Part shown: positions 63,865 to 64,000 of the stretch, piece after piece
Numbering within the stretch: the first letter of the stretch is position 1
How the letters are laid out: each line of letters starts with the position of its first letter
Assembly: GCF_022968395.1 (NCBI RefSeq)
Contig: NZ_JALJQZ010000001.1
Span: forward strand, 1 to 64,000
Length of the DNA stretch: 64,000 bases
Direction of reading: 5' to 3'
DNA from: Affinirhizobium lemnae
GTDB lineage: Bacteria > Pseudomonadota > Alphaproteobacteria > Rhizobiales > Rhizobiaceae
Program-made: the position numbers and the translations under genes
Notes under the pieces: generated by a model
What the model was told of the DNA's origin: nothing
The model's database searches: none
Seen by the model: the letters and a program-made list of their open reading frames with translations, nothing else

Positions 63865-64000
63865 ATGACAATGTTCAAGACACTGATGGCAGCGACTGCA
63901 CTTCTCGGCGCGTCGGCTGCACCATCTCTCGCGGCGCAGGCTGTAGGCCTTGTCGGAGACAAAACGCTGGTCATGTTCGATACGGAGAAGCCCGCTGTTT
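63865..64000 (+). CDS. Exported DUF4394 protein, N-terminal part, runs off the window
   Basis: 45 residues visible. Signal peptide MTMFKTLMAATALLGASAAPSLA, then AQAVGLVGDKTLVMFDTEKPAV, the start of the DUF4394 beta-propeller-like domain. GGGAGAACGAG precedes the ATG. Divergent from an ECF sigma/anti-sigma pair, an arrangement seen for this family; probably a regulon member. Function unknown. Confidence 0.8.
   Translation, partial: MTMFKTLMAATALLGASAAPSLAAQAVGLVGDKTLVMFDTEKPAV

Noticed and set aside
1-64000. CRISPR arrays, rRNA genes, prophage
   Set aside because: No regularly spaced direct repeats, no rRNA signature segments, and no phage structural or integrase genes were seen. The S24 repressor at 51658 stands alone.

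Overview
The window is a chromosomal segment of an alphaproteobacterium, most likely a Rhizobiaceae member of the Agrobacterium/Rhizobium group. The basis is gene content and order: gcrA with CcrM-type GANTC sites, fnrN-hemN with anaeroboxes, a SAM-II riboswitch ahead of metZ, the phoR-pstSCAB-phoU-phoB block, EcfG-type promoters and the short rhizobial palindromic repeat. No rRNA, CRISPR array or complete insertion sequence was seen. Family assignments come from motifs and remembered family features; no database search was run.

Layout. 1-800: edge of a mobilisation module (relaxase start, MobC-like protein, small upstream ORF). 834-2400: a curli-like amyloid locus (two curlin-repeat proteins and a CsgH-type chaperone). 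2512-6205: pyrimidine-degradation operon rutABCDF, without rutE, rutG or rutR. 6409-8629: fnrN and hemN, divergent around an anaerobox. 8615-21411: mostly housekeeping genes (cysQ, a proline-racemase-family enzyme, a Sel1-repeat protein, pyrC, a diguanylate cyclase, pyrE, frk, pgi, an alpha/beta hydrolase lipoprotein, fadD, a PRC-barrel protein). 21449-30387: six genes on the minus strand forming a cyclic-nucleotide module: a single-domain cNMP-binding protein, a 906-residue ABC-type protein whose ATPase motifs are all degenerate, a soluble class III cyclase, a DUF3095 cyclase-like protein, a membrane/ferredoxin/cyclase fusion, and an MBL-fold hydrolase. I consider this the best candidate for an undescribed system.

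30613-41062: tRNA-Thr, a membrane protein, ppk2, and the phosphate regulon phoR-pstSCAB-phoU-phoB with a triple PHO box. 41091-48583: gcrA, argD, argF, hslO, apaG, metZ with its SAM-II riboswitch, and a long dCTP deaminase. 48667-59027: tRNA-Gly, a GT2 glycosyltransferase with a GspE-N-like N-terminus, a solute-binding protein, an S24 repressor-like protein, an orphan LuxR response regulator, DUF952-pyrD, a 33-residue membrane peptide behind a perfect palindrome, a CAP-domain lipoprotein, a TPR-methyltransferase and two tandem YitT paralogues. 59126-64000: the Lhr-type helicase and PdeM of the ligase-associated repair set, then an ECF sigma/anti-sigma pair divergent from a secreted DUF4394 protein.

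How genes work together. Pyrimidine metabolism appears as both synthesis (pyrC, pyrE, pyrD, dCTP deaminase) and breakdown (rut). Oxygen control is visible at fnrN-hemN and possibly rut. Phosphate sensing, transport and polyphosphate use (ppk2) are neighbours. Second-messenger signalling is prominent: one diguanylate cyclase, a glycosyltransferase that could bind c-di-GMP, and the 9-kb cyclic-nucleotide cluster.
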